The notes beneath the pieces were generated by a model that ran no database searches, was not told the origin of the DNA, and worked only from the letters and a program-made list of their open reading frames with translations. From NCBI GenBank assembly GCA_028455995.1, contig JABELC010000001.1, forward strand, positions 496,001 through 560,000: a stretch of DNA of 64,000 nucleotides, given 5' to 3'. The DNA comes from Scleromitrula shiraiana. Taxonomy: Eukaryota > Ascomycota > Leotiomycetes > Helotiales > Sclerotiniaceae. The translations under genes and the position numbers were made by a program. How positions within the stretch are numbered: the stretch's first letter is position 1; each line of letters opens with the position of its first letter. Below, piece after piece: positions 23,691 through 36,069 of the stretch.

Positions 23691-26600
23691 TGGGGAAGGG
23701 GAAGGGGGGTAAATGGATGAAGAGGGGGGGGTAATAATGGTATGCAATATGCAAGAATGAAAGATTGAAAGAAAATGGGATATCATTTTGATGCTTCCAA
23801 AGTCCAAATTCATTTGGGAGCATGGGTATGCCTGACTTGGGAACAGAAAGAAAAGGAAACAAAAGAAGGATATCCAAACTCTCGGCGTTTACAAGATCTT
23901 GTGATGTCATGCGCTTGATATTCTTCCTTACTCGATAGAGGAGAAACGTACGTACGTGTCTGTTTGGTGTGCTGATTTTCATGTTTCTCGAACTTGGGTT
24001 TGGGTTTGGATGATGGTGATGATGATGAAAGGAAATGATGAATATGAATATGAATATGAATGCAAATGCGAATGCGAGGAAGTAGGAGGAGGAGTAGAAG
24101 TAGGAGTAGGAAATAGTATAGGCAAGCACAAGAACAATGCAGATAAAGCTAGAAATACATTTATGATTTTGATACCCCTATATACAGTACATCTACAGTT
24201 CAGTTCAGACCATTTTTCCCCAGCTATCTAGCTAGTTAGTTAGCTAGCTAGCTAGTTAGTTAGCTAGTTAGTTAGATAGATAGATGGATAGTTAGTTATT
24301 TGCCTAACCAGCAGTCAATTAAACAACAAACCGCACAAAAACACCACGTTTCTTTTCTTTTCTTTTCTTTTCTTTAAGGAAGGAGTTAGCATTCCCTAGT
24401 CCTAGTCCTTGATTACTGGTAGAATGACTCGGATATGTTTTGAGAGGTTTGTCTTCTTGTATTTGCATTCTTGTGGGATTGTTATATTTATTTGGTTTTC
24501 GTATTGGTTGGTTTGTAGATGGTTATGTAGGTTATTTTATTTTATCTTATTATTTCTTATTATTTCTACATCACATCTTTTCCTTCTATCGATTCTTGCG
24601 AATCTCGGATCTCGGAACGCCCTTTCCCTTTCCCATTCCCATTCCCATTCCTGTATACGGTGTACTTGTTATCGATAATTATCTATACTATTCATATATC
24701 CATCTAAACTCGATTTCCAACTTGTCCACCAGGGAAATCTCACCCTTTAAATCTCATCGATAGAGTATCGACACCCTGCCCCATTTCATTCCCTGCTCCA
24801 CTTACGCACTCACTCATCTATTCATCTAGATACAGATCTAGATACAGATACAGATCCACATATAAACGCGCTATTGTTTGGAGATCTTTCGTTTTTCTTC
24901 TTCGGTTTGTATATTGAGATATGATGCGATATGTTACGATACAATACGATATGATATGATATGATATGATACGATATGATATCCCTTAGCTATGGTAATT
25001 AGCATGCTGTGTAAGTGAAGGGGGCGGGGTGGGAGAGATGAGTTGGGGTGAGAGATATGAGTGAGTGTATATGGTATAGTGGGCTAAGGGGATGAAACTT
25101 GAATTGGAAGGATGGAATTGGTTGATTAGTTTCGTATTTATATTTTATATTTACCTCGTTTTCTTGATTGTTATTATTTCTTTCTAAGTTGGACAACTTG
25201 AAATTATATGTTTTTATTATTGTTATTATTATTATTGTTGTTGTTGTTGTTATGATTGTTATAATCATAATCATATAGATCTATGATATAATCTACCTAT
25301 ATCTGCACTCTTCTACATACGAACTCTCTCTACATACAAACATAAATCTCCCCAAAACAAATCAAAACCACATACAACCACCCCCAAAAACACAACCCTG
25401 GAATTCCAACTATCTCTAGCATTTGTTTGCTATGAAGAAGATATGTCTGTTTCTTTGAAGGGGTGTTATATAGATGACCTGAGAGGTTAGATTTAAGAGG
25501 GAGAAGAAGAAAAGAAGGGAGGTGAGTGGAGAGGGATGCTCTTGGTGAATGGTAAATGGTGAGTCGACGGTTGATTTTGAGAGGTTGTATATGAGTGAGG
25601 AGATGTATGTATGGTATGATGATTCTTCAAGTTTGTTTGTTTGTTTGTTGATTCGCTATATTCATATTTGGATATAGGTAAGTAAGAAGTAAATAAGAGG
25701 GTATGAAGAGGAAAGGAAATGAATTGGAGAAGTAGGGTAGGTAGGTATAGAGATAAAGATATCTCGTTCTTGACTTTAGCAATGCACGACTGAGTTTAAC
25801 AGAACGGTAACATTGATGAAATTCTTCCTCTCAAATGCAAATGCCTAGAGCTTTGATCTTTAGATCTAGACGAGAATTTTAAGGAGGATGAGAGGGGCAT
25901 CGATGTACAGAGTAGTATACATAACTCCGAGGTAGGAATTGAATTAAGGTATTGATTGATGTGATGTGTATGTATGAAATGAATCATCTTGACCAGACAA
26001 TAGATATAGATATACATACCCAGAACATGATAACATTAACCCATAAACGTAAGCGATAATAATCGCGGTTGTGAGTGGAGCCGAATTAGGCGGCGATGAG
26101 TGCTGTATGTATTTTCCGTTGTTGCGATGAGAAGGGAGAGAAATGGAAGGGAACAAAGGGAAGGGAAAGGAAAGGAAAGGAAATGGAAGGAAATAAAGGG
26201 TATTATAGCAAGCAGAATTAGAAAGTGAGCATATACTTTACATGAATATATATAACTCAAGATATACCACTTAGTAAATCGATACTAAAACCATCAAGTT
26301 ATATTAGTCAAGTTTGGAAGAAGATAGAAAGAAAGAAAGATATTATTGAGGGATATGGAAAATGGAATTTTTGCTCAGGAGTTAAACTTATGGAGATGGA
26401 AATGGAAATTGAAGATCGATATGGGGGGGGGCTTCTGGAGTAGATGTTTAATATAGGTAAATGGTTAGATATATGTGTGGGGTTTTAAGAACAGAAGTAG
26501 ATATATATATATACATATATATAAGGGTTTATGGAGTTAGACGTATAGATAAATATTTTTGGGAGTTATATATATGTCTATAGGTTTTGTTTTGTTTTGT

Positions 26601-28428
26601 TTGAGCTGTATGTATGTATCTATAATAGGATTGTAAGAGTTAAATATATATGTCTAAAGGTTTATGAGAATTAGACGTACTGTACATGAGTATTAGACAC
26701 TAGACGTACAGTATATACATATCTTGGGGTTGGATGTCTAATGTGTTGATATGGTTGTACGTGTAAGATTTTGTTAGATCTAGATGTACAAGGGGCTTCT
26801 TGAACGAAACTCATTTCCACGTCTAAACTGCCTGGACGTAAGTAAAATTCTATAATTCTACATACATCGATAATTACCACTCACAGCGAACACAACATTA
26901 TCATATAAAGAAATTTCCCGGATTGCTAATTATAATACGAATGTTCCCTGACGTGAATTTTGGAAGCGGATTTATTGGTAAATAGTAGGTTGGTAGGTAG
27001 GTAGGTTTATTCGAGGAATAGATCGCCCATCCATGGGAAATACACTCACTCACTCACTCATTTATACCACGTACCGTCTGCGTGAGCTTTGCTAGATATA
27101 TATAGCATTTATACCCTTCACCAACATCAACACCAACACTAACACCAAAACACCCAGGGCCATCCATACCATGCTCATGCAAGCAAGATCAGAAGAAATC
27201 ACACAATGCCAAACAAACGGATCCATCTGATTTAGATACGAGATGAGATACGAGATGAGATACTCCATCCAGCGCATGATTTAGCATTAGCTTGAAAATC
27301 GACTCAAACTAAAATGATGATGAGTTCGGATTGTGAGAATATGGATCCTTTGGACATCATGAATGGTATTTAGTAAGAAGAGGACTGAGGCGAACAGATA
27401 CGAAGACTTACATTCCGGATGAAGAAAGTTCGGAGGAAAGTTCATCTTATGAGCGTACCACGGAGAGATGGACTTGAGGATTCAAGATCATCTGATGATA
27501 GAATTCAAGAGGAGCAGAAGAACAAATACGGGATATGGAAAGGCTTTATTCCTTCGGCTCTTATTATTGATAGATATCACCGATTTTAGCGAACACCATC
27601 GACGGAAGGAAGAGATGGGGAGATCTGGAAACATGATAGATATTAATACAATTCCTAGGTTTCTGCACTAAAATATATCTGCTTCTGAGATAATTCCTGT
27701 TAGAGTGAGTGCCGTTATTGTACCCGGGTAAACATCGTTGAATGCCGTGCTTGATGGTTCGGATCTTGATTGTTATCGTGAACAGTGATTTATATATATG
27801 AAGTGATGTAATCGAGAACTACTCCTAGAGAAGAGATATCTACAGGGAATTATTAGGAATTATAAAGTAGACCGAATAGGTAGTTGGTGTTTGAGCGAAA
27901 AGATGATCCCTCCTGTGACCTGGAAGTTAAAGGAGGGATGGATGGTTAAGCGAGCTACTGTAGTAAAAAGAACCATACTTGCATGTGAATGAATACCTTG
28001 CAAGTATTGATTTTCATAGATATATAACTTGTATTTGCTGCATGCAATTGGGCGTTTGCAACCCTGGAATTATGATGCATTTTTTACTCTCTGGAATACA
28101 GTTTTGTCTGTTATGATGGTATGCAGTGTGTTAAATAAGGTATGTGTAGAAAGAGTAATTATGCGAGCACCGGGATGACCATTATGGTTCTTTCATTTCG
28201 TATTCATTAACTTGATGATATTATCGAAGTATCTTGATCTTGTTGATACGTTATGGAGAATAGGCATGCGGGTATCGATGGCTATTGTCTGCATCGTTCA
28301 TCGATTCCAGTTTCATACTCAATATATTAAGTAAGATTAGTATCCAGGAAACTCAAAACCTAATGTATTAGTGTCATTGAATAAAGTAGTAGACCATAGA
28401 TACCACAAATCAAATTTTCCATCCCCCT
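23691..28428. other. Gene-free, repeat-rich intergenic region
   Basis: No gene is supported in 4.7 kb. Features seen are AATATG/AATGCG repeats near 24040-24080, a TAGC/TAGT tetramer array at 24228-24300, TTTTC units near 24350-24375, GATAT(G/C)ATA units near 24920-24985, TTG/TTA triplets near 25210-25250, GGAAA units near 26155-26200 and GATACGAGAT repeats near 27238-27262. Short frames on both strands have no recognisable domain and no consistent splice structure. Confidence 0.55.
24228..24300. repeat. TAGC/TAGT/TAGA tetramer array
   Basis: An uninterrupted array of 4-bp units of the form TAGN (mostly TAGC and TAGT, later TAGA) lies in intergenic DNA. Confidence 0.9.
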
Positions 28429-29145
28429 TCAAACCGTCTTCTTATACTTACCCATATACGAAACCCCCATCCTCCTAATCCCCTCCCTCGAACTAACCCT
28501 CGGTCTATACCCCAAAATCCTCTTCGCCTTATCAACCCGATACGTCCTCGTCATACAACTATCCCTAACACCCACCCTATCCATCCTCGATTTCCTCCCC
28601 CCCAAACGAAAAAAAATCCACACCATCCACTCCACCAGCAGCGCAATCCCCAAGCCCGCAACCCTCGGCACCGAAACCACATCTTCCCTCCTGGTCGGAA
28701 ACCCCGCCGCCCCACCTATCGCGCGTGCAAAATCCCAAAACGGAATATGCTCATCGTTGGTAATGGGAAAGCTCTGTCCATCCGCACGCAAACTCTCATC
28801 AGAGGGCGGACTATCATATTGATTCAACAACACCTGCGCAGCGCATCGATCATATTTTCAATATACGTGAAATCGAAAAGATTCGAGCCATCGCCGACCT
28901 GGAATTTAAATTGGCCGGCTACGGCTTTTTGGACGAATGGTTCGGTGGAGGGGTCCTTTTCGCTGAAGATACCGGAGGGGCGGATACAGGCGGTTAGGAA
29001 TTTGGATTTGGTGGAGGAACTGTTGGATTTGAGGACGAGATCGTCAGCGAGGGCTTTGGAGCGGGAATAGATTTCTTTTTTGGGCGGGGAGGAAAACTAA
29101 GGGGAATGTTTCGTCGGCTTCGATTAGGTTAGATAGCTAGGTACC
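28429..29145 (-). pseudogene. Broken 3-beta-hydroxysteroid dehydrogenase/Erg26-like gene remnant
   Basis: Minus-strand translation recovers the C-terminal half of an NAD-dependent 3-beta-HSD/sterol-4-alpha-carboxylate dehydrogenase family protein in at least two frames. One frame (about 29080-28830) gives YSRSKALADDLVL (the Tyr-x-x-x-Lys type active-site region), ACIRPSGIF and FDFTYIENMIDA. It then hits a stop, and the next frame continues from VLLNQYDSPP through FPITNDEHIPFWDFARAIGG to SCMTRTYRVDKAKRILGYRP and a natural stop at 28429. Family members normally have about ten more bases at the break (Asp-Ala-His-Leu-Leu-Ala-Ala-Gln-Val), so a small frame-shifting deletion is likely. A further break lies near EADETFP (about 29100). 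The N-terminal Rossmann half with its GxxGxxG motif is missing upstream. The gene is therefore 5'-truncated and shifted. Confidence 0.75.
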
Positions 29146-30213
29146 TAGTTAGATAGATGGTGAATAAAAGTTGGAACAACACATGATTGTTAAGGCTTAG
29201 CTTGATCATTAAGATTGCATGGCGCGGAAAAATATAGAAACCCAACTACATTAACTGTTATCCCGGATTGTGGGGTTCTAAGAAACTCGGTATGTCGATG
29301 AGATTGGACGAGAAAGGGTGGTGAATCTGTAGACCCACGGTACGGTGCGGTTCCGAGATGCATCTCATATCAAAATATCAGAAACTAATTTTGAGATGCA
29401 TGTTGAGTGAGTGAGCTCTTGATTTCATGAACCTTTTTCTCGCATCTTGCTTCTCAGGCAAAGCATATTAAAGTGCTAAAATACGAACTTGAATGAGGTT
29501 GCAGAAATAACAGTTGATATGTTAAAGTAGTACATTCTGATTGATTACTCTGTGCGAGCATAAGTAACGAGATTTACCAAAGCTATGACCCAACAATGGG
29601 AATATCAAACGATGTGCGGTGCGATTGGTATTCACCACTACAGTAGTAGCAATTCACTCGAACCATAAAAAGCAGCAACCCCCAAACTTTCGGAAGAGGA
29701 ATCATCCATTAAGCTAACATGATCTGATTTAGATAGTGCCTTTCCATCGGTCCCGAGGTCTGTAATATAACATGAGGACCCCTTATGCAATTGGCTACTA
29801 ACTAACAATGCTTTGCTTACTGCATGCATGCGCCACTCAAGAAGATGCACACCACACCACCAACCGTTGGATCACCGATTCACCGCGCACATGGATGATT
29901 GCGTTCAAAGCAACGAGTCCCACATTTGAGATAACTTAAACACAATACATGCTAAAAGGAAGTCGGCTCGGGAATGGATAATTTCCGAGAAGGCACTGTC
30001 GATAATTGGTTAATATACCTATGAAGATGAAGCACTATGGTTTTTCATTTTGTGAGATATTAGCAATAAGTAACTACCTATATATATGTCGCTTCACATC
30101 GAGGCAATCAATAAATCAAGAAATATGACGTAAATAAGAATTTTTGAGGGGCCATTCAGCAGAGCAAAAGCTCAAAGGTCGCGACTAACTTGTCTTGATG
30201 GGTAATTGTAGTT
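29146..30213. other. Intergenic DNA between two broken oxidoreductase genes
   Basis: No gene is supported. There is no sign of the missing N-terminal half of the 3-beta-HSD-like gene, and no transposon coding remnant was recognised. Confidence 0.5.
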
Positions 30214-30911
30214 TTAAAGCCCCAACTTAAACCCACCAGGTAGTGTTGTCTGGAACAATCCCTTTGGATCTACACGACGACCAACTCGCTTCAGAAACCC
30301 AACATTTGCAGGCCTGTAAGATTGTATCACGGACTGGGTTATATCCGCATAATTTCCATAGATCCAAGTGGAGCCATGACCCGTTTTAGAAGCAAGTGTT
30401 TGTATGTTCTTGAATAGATCTCTTGTTATGGATGAGACAATGGTGTCGGGTTCGGGGGAAGTGTATTGAGTGGTGAGTGTAAGGACAACAGGACGATAGT
30501 GATACTGTCATGAATGTTGGCGATTCCAACTACTGTATGATGCCCACCACTTCGAACAGCAAAATGGCAACCTGTACGGCCTTGGGTGTTTAATCGAGCC
30601 AAAGTTTTAACAGCATTTGCCACATATTGGCTAGATTCTGGCTTGACGTAACAATATGGCGATAGCTGTCCTTGTTGAGCATAATAGCTTGTTGCAGATT
30701 CTTCATAACTAGTGCTGTTGCGATACCAAACCTTGTTGCCCCCAACAGATAATGAAGTTCTTTGCACTGTTGTAGAACGTCTTAGTCTAGCCGCATCATA
30801 AAAACATCAAGAGTTGCCGCTAATACTTACGCATACTACTACGGCATCTTTCCCAAATGATAGGCACACACAAGTGAACCAGAGAATACAGACGAGAGCA
30901 GATCTGAACAT
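30214..30911 (-). pseudogene. Internally deleted FAD-linked oxidase (berberine-bridge-enzyme type) pseudogene
   Basis: The minus strand begins with an ATG at 30911 and a signal-peptide-like stretch (MFRSALVCILWFTCVCLSFG), followed by an intron-like segment (GTAAGT to CAACAG, about 30768-30829). The next part reads CKELHYLL in one frame and then NKVWYRNSTSYEESATSYY in another; one missing G in a GGGGG run would explain the shift. The FAD-binding PP-loop motif AVRSGGHHTVVG is present. After HDSIT (near 30500) the reading jumps directly, in a third frame, to the family's C-terminus: WIYGNYAD, SYRPANVGFLKRVGRRVDPKGLFQ and TLPGGFKLGL with a stop at 30214. The central substrate domain, a few hundred residues in intact relatives, is gone. 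Such enzymes are usually secreted or belong to secondary-metabolite pathways. Confidence 0.78.
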
Positions 30912-33681
30912 TTTTGTGCCTTGTGAATTGTACCACTTGATAAATTACGGGGGACTCGAGGGGTCACTTAATCGACTTGACTTTGGTAAGCCAGAAGTAA
31001 GCATTTGGTGGAAATAATATGTTTGGTACCCGGAAGGATATACCCTCATCCGGCTCGATGTCGAGGGGGTGGCGTGAATTGAGAATAATGTTTAGTGAAG
31101 CATATAATGTATAATTCAATTCGAAAGACAGCCTGTGAGCGAGCATCTTTGCTGTCTGACTGAGTAGTATTCCAGGTAATTTTGACACAAACCTGGCAAT
31201 ATATCGTGTTAATACATATTAGGCATTCTACACATCTGATTCGTTCAATGAGGTTTTGCGGATTCAGTATATCGAGATACTACTGGGAGGTTGTTGCAAC
31301 TGTTTCTCACCATTTTCAGCGAACGGGATTGTAGAAAATGATTGATCGGCGGTGGCGGCCAACTATTTGAATGAGCTTCGTGCAGCAGTATCAGAACCGC
31401 AAGTGCGGTTGATCAATTGATGTTGACAACAGGCCGAATTCATTAGCTCTGTCATTCATTGTTCATCTATCGATGCCAACCTCGAGGGCTTCTGACCATG
31501 GCTTTGGACTCCAACTCCTTTTGAGATCTTGAGTGATTCAGATCGGAAAATTAAAACCCTGAGACCCAATGCATCTGTGTTACATAGTAACTCACATTCT
31601 AATCTTCATCTTGGAGAAATGGAGCAATTCTTATGTTTGACTTCCCTTCTATCATACTGCAGAATCATCTTCCCGAAGTTTTAGGCCGCACAATTCGGAC
31701 AAGTATTCTCCATTCTCTCCATTGTATCCTGTAATTACAGGGGCGACATTTCAATGAAGCTAGACAATCTATTGGCGGATGCCAGCATTCTTTCCTGCAA
31801 ATCCATGGTTTGTTGTCAATGGCATGAAGATTGGTAGTTGTCTGATTTTTCATCTTCTTGCATCAGAAAAAGATATGATGCGTTTCTTTGTTAGCTCTGA
31901 TACCTTTGGAGCTATTGATTTAGATTTTTAATGGATATCACCCACTCACAGACTCCAGGGAATAAAAATAAAGATAATACAAAAAAAAACCCATAATTTA
32001 AGAAGTCGTTCTTATAACCACCAATTGATAGTAAATCTTCTTTGGTTGATTCATCCTCCCTCCTTAAAGTTGGATCTCGGCCTTGGCGTACCATAAATCA
32101 TATCCGTAATGTTTCCTGCGAATGTTGTGTATATGTTTATGTGGAGTATAATATACTTTTGTACTCTGGGAAATTCTTGGTACTGTACCAATGGTCACAA
32201 CAAAAGCTTGTAGTTCTAAAACATGCATTCATCATGTGTAACCTTGTTATTAATGAATACTCAAGACTACTTGAGGTATCTAATATCAATAGCGATATTA
32301 ATCTCAACAACGTTTTTCCCTCTTTCGAGCCCTCTATCAAATCTTTTGCAGAAATATTCCATAAACTGCTGAAAACTTGTGAAAGAAAGAATCTATCAAT
32401 TATTTAAGACTCGTAAACTATCATCTCAATTCATCCGCACGAATCCAAATCAAACTTTTGATCTGATCATACACCATACTGACGCAAATCATGTTATGGA
32501 TACAATTGTCCAAACCGCGATCATATATAATCATGTGATTATGATCTGATATTGTTTAGTCACATGATAAATCACATCCAAATTTTTCCAAGAAAGGGGT
32601 TGTTATCATGGATAATGTTGTCCAATCTATTGAAGAATGATAGTTATGTTGTATCCAACGCATATCGAGACCTAGTTTTTTCTTAACCATGAAATATATC
32701 AGGGATTACAGTACGGGGGAATAATAAAGCCAGGAAGGAGGGAATAATGAAGCTAGGAAGGAACAATAAAAAAAAGATGAATTTCCCAACTTAGAGTAGT
32801 ATGGTTGGTGTTTGGTAGCCAGTATGATTTTCCTAATGAATGATTGATTGATCTTCGTACTGGCTGGTACATAGTATTTATGAATGAATATGTACTTGAT
32901 AGAAAGTTAGAAAGAAAGAAAGAAATATAATTGTATTAACAAAGGAATTCTTCTTCGAATAAAGGAGAAGAAGAAGGGAAAGAGAGGAAAGAGAGGAAAG
33001 AGAAGAAAGGAAGGTATAACCAGTAAAGGTTCTATGTGGTTTACTTTTTCTGCTTATATAATCTGATCTGATCTGGTTGCAGCTGGTGTAGCATCCATAC
33101 TACCTTTTCCCCTTTTCCCTTTTTCCCTCCTGCCTTTACTTGAAAAATAATCTTCTACTTTTTTAATAGGCGAAACCTTGGTAAGGCAACCAAAAAATAA
33201 AAAATAAAAAAATAAAGCACCAACATTATTTTTCAGCCCTCTCATTCAGAAAGAGAGAGAAAAAAAAAAAAAAAAGAAGCACACCGCGTGTAAAAGCGAA
33301 AGTAAAAAGAACGACAAAAATGGCTCGGCTTCTTTTAATTCAAATGGGTGGTTATCTCCCATTCCCATCATTATTACTTCTTATAATTAATTACTTTAAT
33401 TCTCACACAAAATCTATTCAACTTTCATCACCACCGTAACCAATATATCAACTCCCATCACTTCACTTAATTCTCAAGAAAATCATGCCTCTCGCCATCA
33501 ACTTTTGAATCATCAGATCATCCCAACCAACTTCACGGCAGAAACCTTAGTTCTAAATACTAAGTGTTCCAACTTACGACTTCTGACACATCAATTTGAT
33601 TTACAACCTAAACTTGCGACCGTCAATTCCAAAAAGTCTACCAACACCCGATATCTCGCAACTTCCAACAAAATAATCACC
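30912..33681. other. AT-rich gene-free region upstream of Ies4
   Basis: No gene is supported. Minus-strand open frames at 30964-31188 (74 aa) and 31665-31853 (62 aa, with a CRKECWHPPIDC stretch) have no recognised family and may be relics. Simple repeats include GGAAAGAGA-type purine units (32970-33015) and an A-run near 33259-33275. The last 250 bases are CT/CA-rich and precede the Ies4 start. Confidence 0.5.
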
Positions 33682-34639
33682 ATGGCTTCAAATACTAAAT
33701 CTACCTCTACCTCTACTTCTACTCCAAGGCGCAAGTCTTCAGTTCTTCAAAAGGAGAAGAGTAGTTTGATGATCGTTCTTAAGCTATCTCCCGAGAAGCT
33801 AAGAGGGGTCGGTCTCCCTTTGATCAAAGAAGATTCTCCATCAAAGGAATCGACCTCGACCACTATATCGAATACATTTCCTGTCGCAACTAGTTCAAAT
33901 GGCGATAATCCATCAGAATCGACTCCGACCACACCTGCCCCTAGTGGTACAACTATTGATTCATCAATGCCTCCCCCTGCAGACATTATCAAGAAGAAGA
34001 GTGGTGTGAAGAGAAGTTCTACTTCGGTTTTGGAAAATGATGCACTTGCTAGAGTTAGAGGGAAACCAGGGCCCAAGAAGAGGGCGAGATTGTGAGTATA
34101 TCTTTGTTCATTTGAACTCGAATTTTCATTCTTTCCCCCCCCAGCCTTACTCATATAAGAGCTGGTCTCACTTTAATCTCCACCCATCACAATTTATCAA
34201 TGGCATCGACTAACATTTATATAGGGATGATGGCTCAATCGATTCTACAAACCCATCCAGGGCACCGAATCCAAACGGTGGCTCCCACAGACCCGGCCCA
34301 AAGGCCAATCAAGGTGCCATTAATGCTGGACTTCGCGCACTCGATCGTTCTGGCAAGCCTTGTCGTAAATGGGCCAAGAGTAGTTTTGTTATAAAGACAT
34401 TTACTGGACAAGAAATCGCGATACCAAGATGGAGAGCACCACCCAAAATCGCCATCAATCTAAGCACAGAGGGATCGACATCGGGTGACAGCAGTAAGGA
34501 GAACAAAGATATAAGTCAAGTTGCGAGTGAGAAGAGTAATAGTGCTGCTGATATCGAGGGTAGTATTCCGCTCATGAGTTCTCCTGCACCTCAACCTCAG
34601 CCTCAACCTCAGCCTCCAACTGTATCTGCTTCGGCCTAA
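33682..34639 (+). CDS. IES4: INO80 chromatin-remodelling complex subunit Ies4
   Basis: Two exons, 33682-34091 and 34225-34639, with a 133-nt intron (GTGAGT to TATATAG), giving about 274 aa. The start is the first ATG of the open frame, in a good context (CACCATGG). The Ies4 signature is clear: an N-terminal segment SSLMIVLKLSPEKLRGVGLP, the middle RGKPGPKKRARLDDGS that spans the splice junction, and the strongly conserved GPKANQGAINAGLRALDRSG followed by KPCRKW and FTGQEIAIPRW. The N- and C-terminal parts are Ser/Thr/Pro-rich, with a (Pro-Gln)n run near the end. Ies4 is a fungal subunit of the INO80 remodeller, acting in the nucleus in nucleosome exchange and DNA damage response. It stands alone, with gene-poor DNA on both sides. 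Confidence 0.92.
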
Positions 34640-36069
34640 TTACACACCATCATATCCTCTTTCACTCTCATACTCTTCACATCTTTGTATTACCAGTCAG
34701 AATCTATCTGACAACCTTTTACTTCTATCCTTTTGGGGTCCATTATTTGGAGACCTAATTTCAAAAAACCTGCTGCCCGACACACATTACAGCATATGTA
34801 TAAAATTCTCGTTGATTTCAACCTCAATTGGTGGAAGGAAAATGAAACTGGCGTTCTTTAGGGATGGATGGGGGCAAGGTACATTGGAAGAACTGGATCA
34901 ATGGTGTTATTGGCGTTTCCCTATAAACAAGGAGGTTAAATGTACCATAGGTATTATGGATAGGTTCAGGTTGTCATGTATCATCTAGTTAAGAATTTCA
35001 AGATCAATGTGTTTTTACTGTTTTCAAGATTATCATGAAGGCTTTTGTGATTATTTTTAATATGGTATTCCTTCGTTCCTAATATCATCATGACTCTAAT
35101 GATACTAAAGCTATTGACATACATGACTTTTCCATAGGAATTTCTACTTCTAAGTGTTGTTCATCAAGATGAGATATAAATCAATTCATGTTTAACAAAC
35201 CATTTGTTATCACCTCATAAATACGCCATATTCATCATTACCTCCGATTCCTCTTCCCCTCTCTTCTAATGCCCCCCTCGAAACGATCAAGTACAGTAAA
35301 GATTGAAGTTTAGCTACACGTTACAACACTCGGGAATCATGTGTAATTCAACCATTAAAACCTCCATCCATATGATATACGGAATATAAATGTCTCAATT
35401 GAAATACCTTGAAAGTATTTTCTACACATGATCAAATTATCGTAGAAATTCTTTAAAAATGTCTCTTTTTCTGTTGCCTCCTCGTGATGTTACGACTCCC
35501 CAGACGGTTATCGGTTATCGAATAGAACTATTTTGGGTATAGTTTATTAGCAATGATGAATCCGGACAAGCATATGAGCAACGACCATGAATTTTGGTAA
35601 AACATACCGACCGATACATTTGAAGGCTTCAGTTGAATTTGAATAATTAATTATAAGACAACAATTAGCTTTGCAATATGTATTTACCAATATCAAGTCA
35701 AATTATTAAACTCCCTTGAAGTACAAAAGAAATTATACGCATTTGTTCATAGCTTCATAAAGTCATGAAACATCTACATACGGCATCACACAACGTCCCC
35801 ACCTGTACCACCTTAGCTCGGGTCGTCATTCACCATTGAATCTCTACAATAAGATACCAAAGGTAGCCCGAGGATAGCTTTCTAATTAACACCTGCACCC
35901 CCGGAACGATAAAAGGACCTAGAAACCCATACCTCAAACATTACCATATACCACATTTCAAATCTCAAACCTAATATCTCAGACCACGGAAACTGCGCAT
36001 GCGATAGCTACACATATTTCAGATCACAATCATCCACAAGGAAATCTCACTATCATATACACTTCCGAC
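34640..36069. other. Intergenic region between Ies4 and Vid30 genes
   Basis: No gene is supported. The stretch is AT-rich; it holds the likely Ies4 3' flank and, in the last few hundred bases, a CA-rich leader before the ATG at 36070. Confidence 0.55.
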
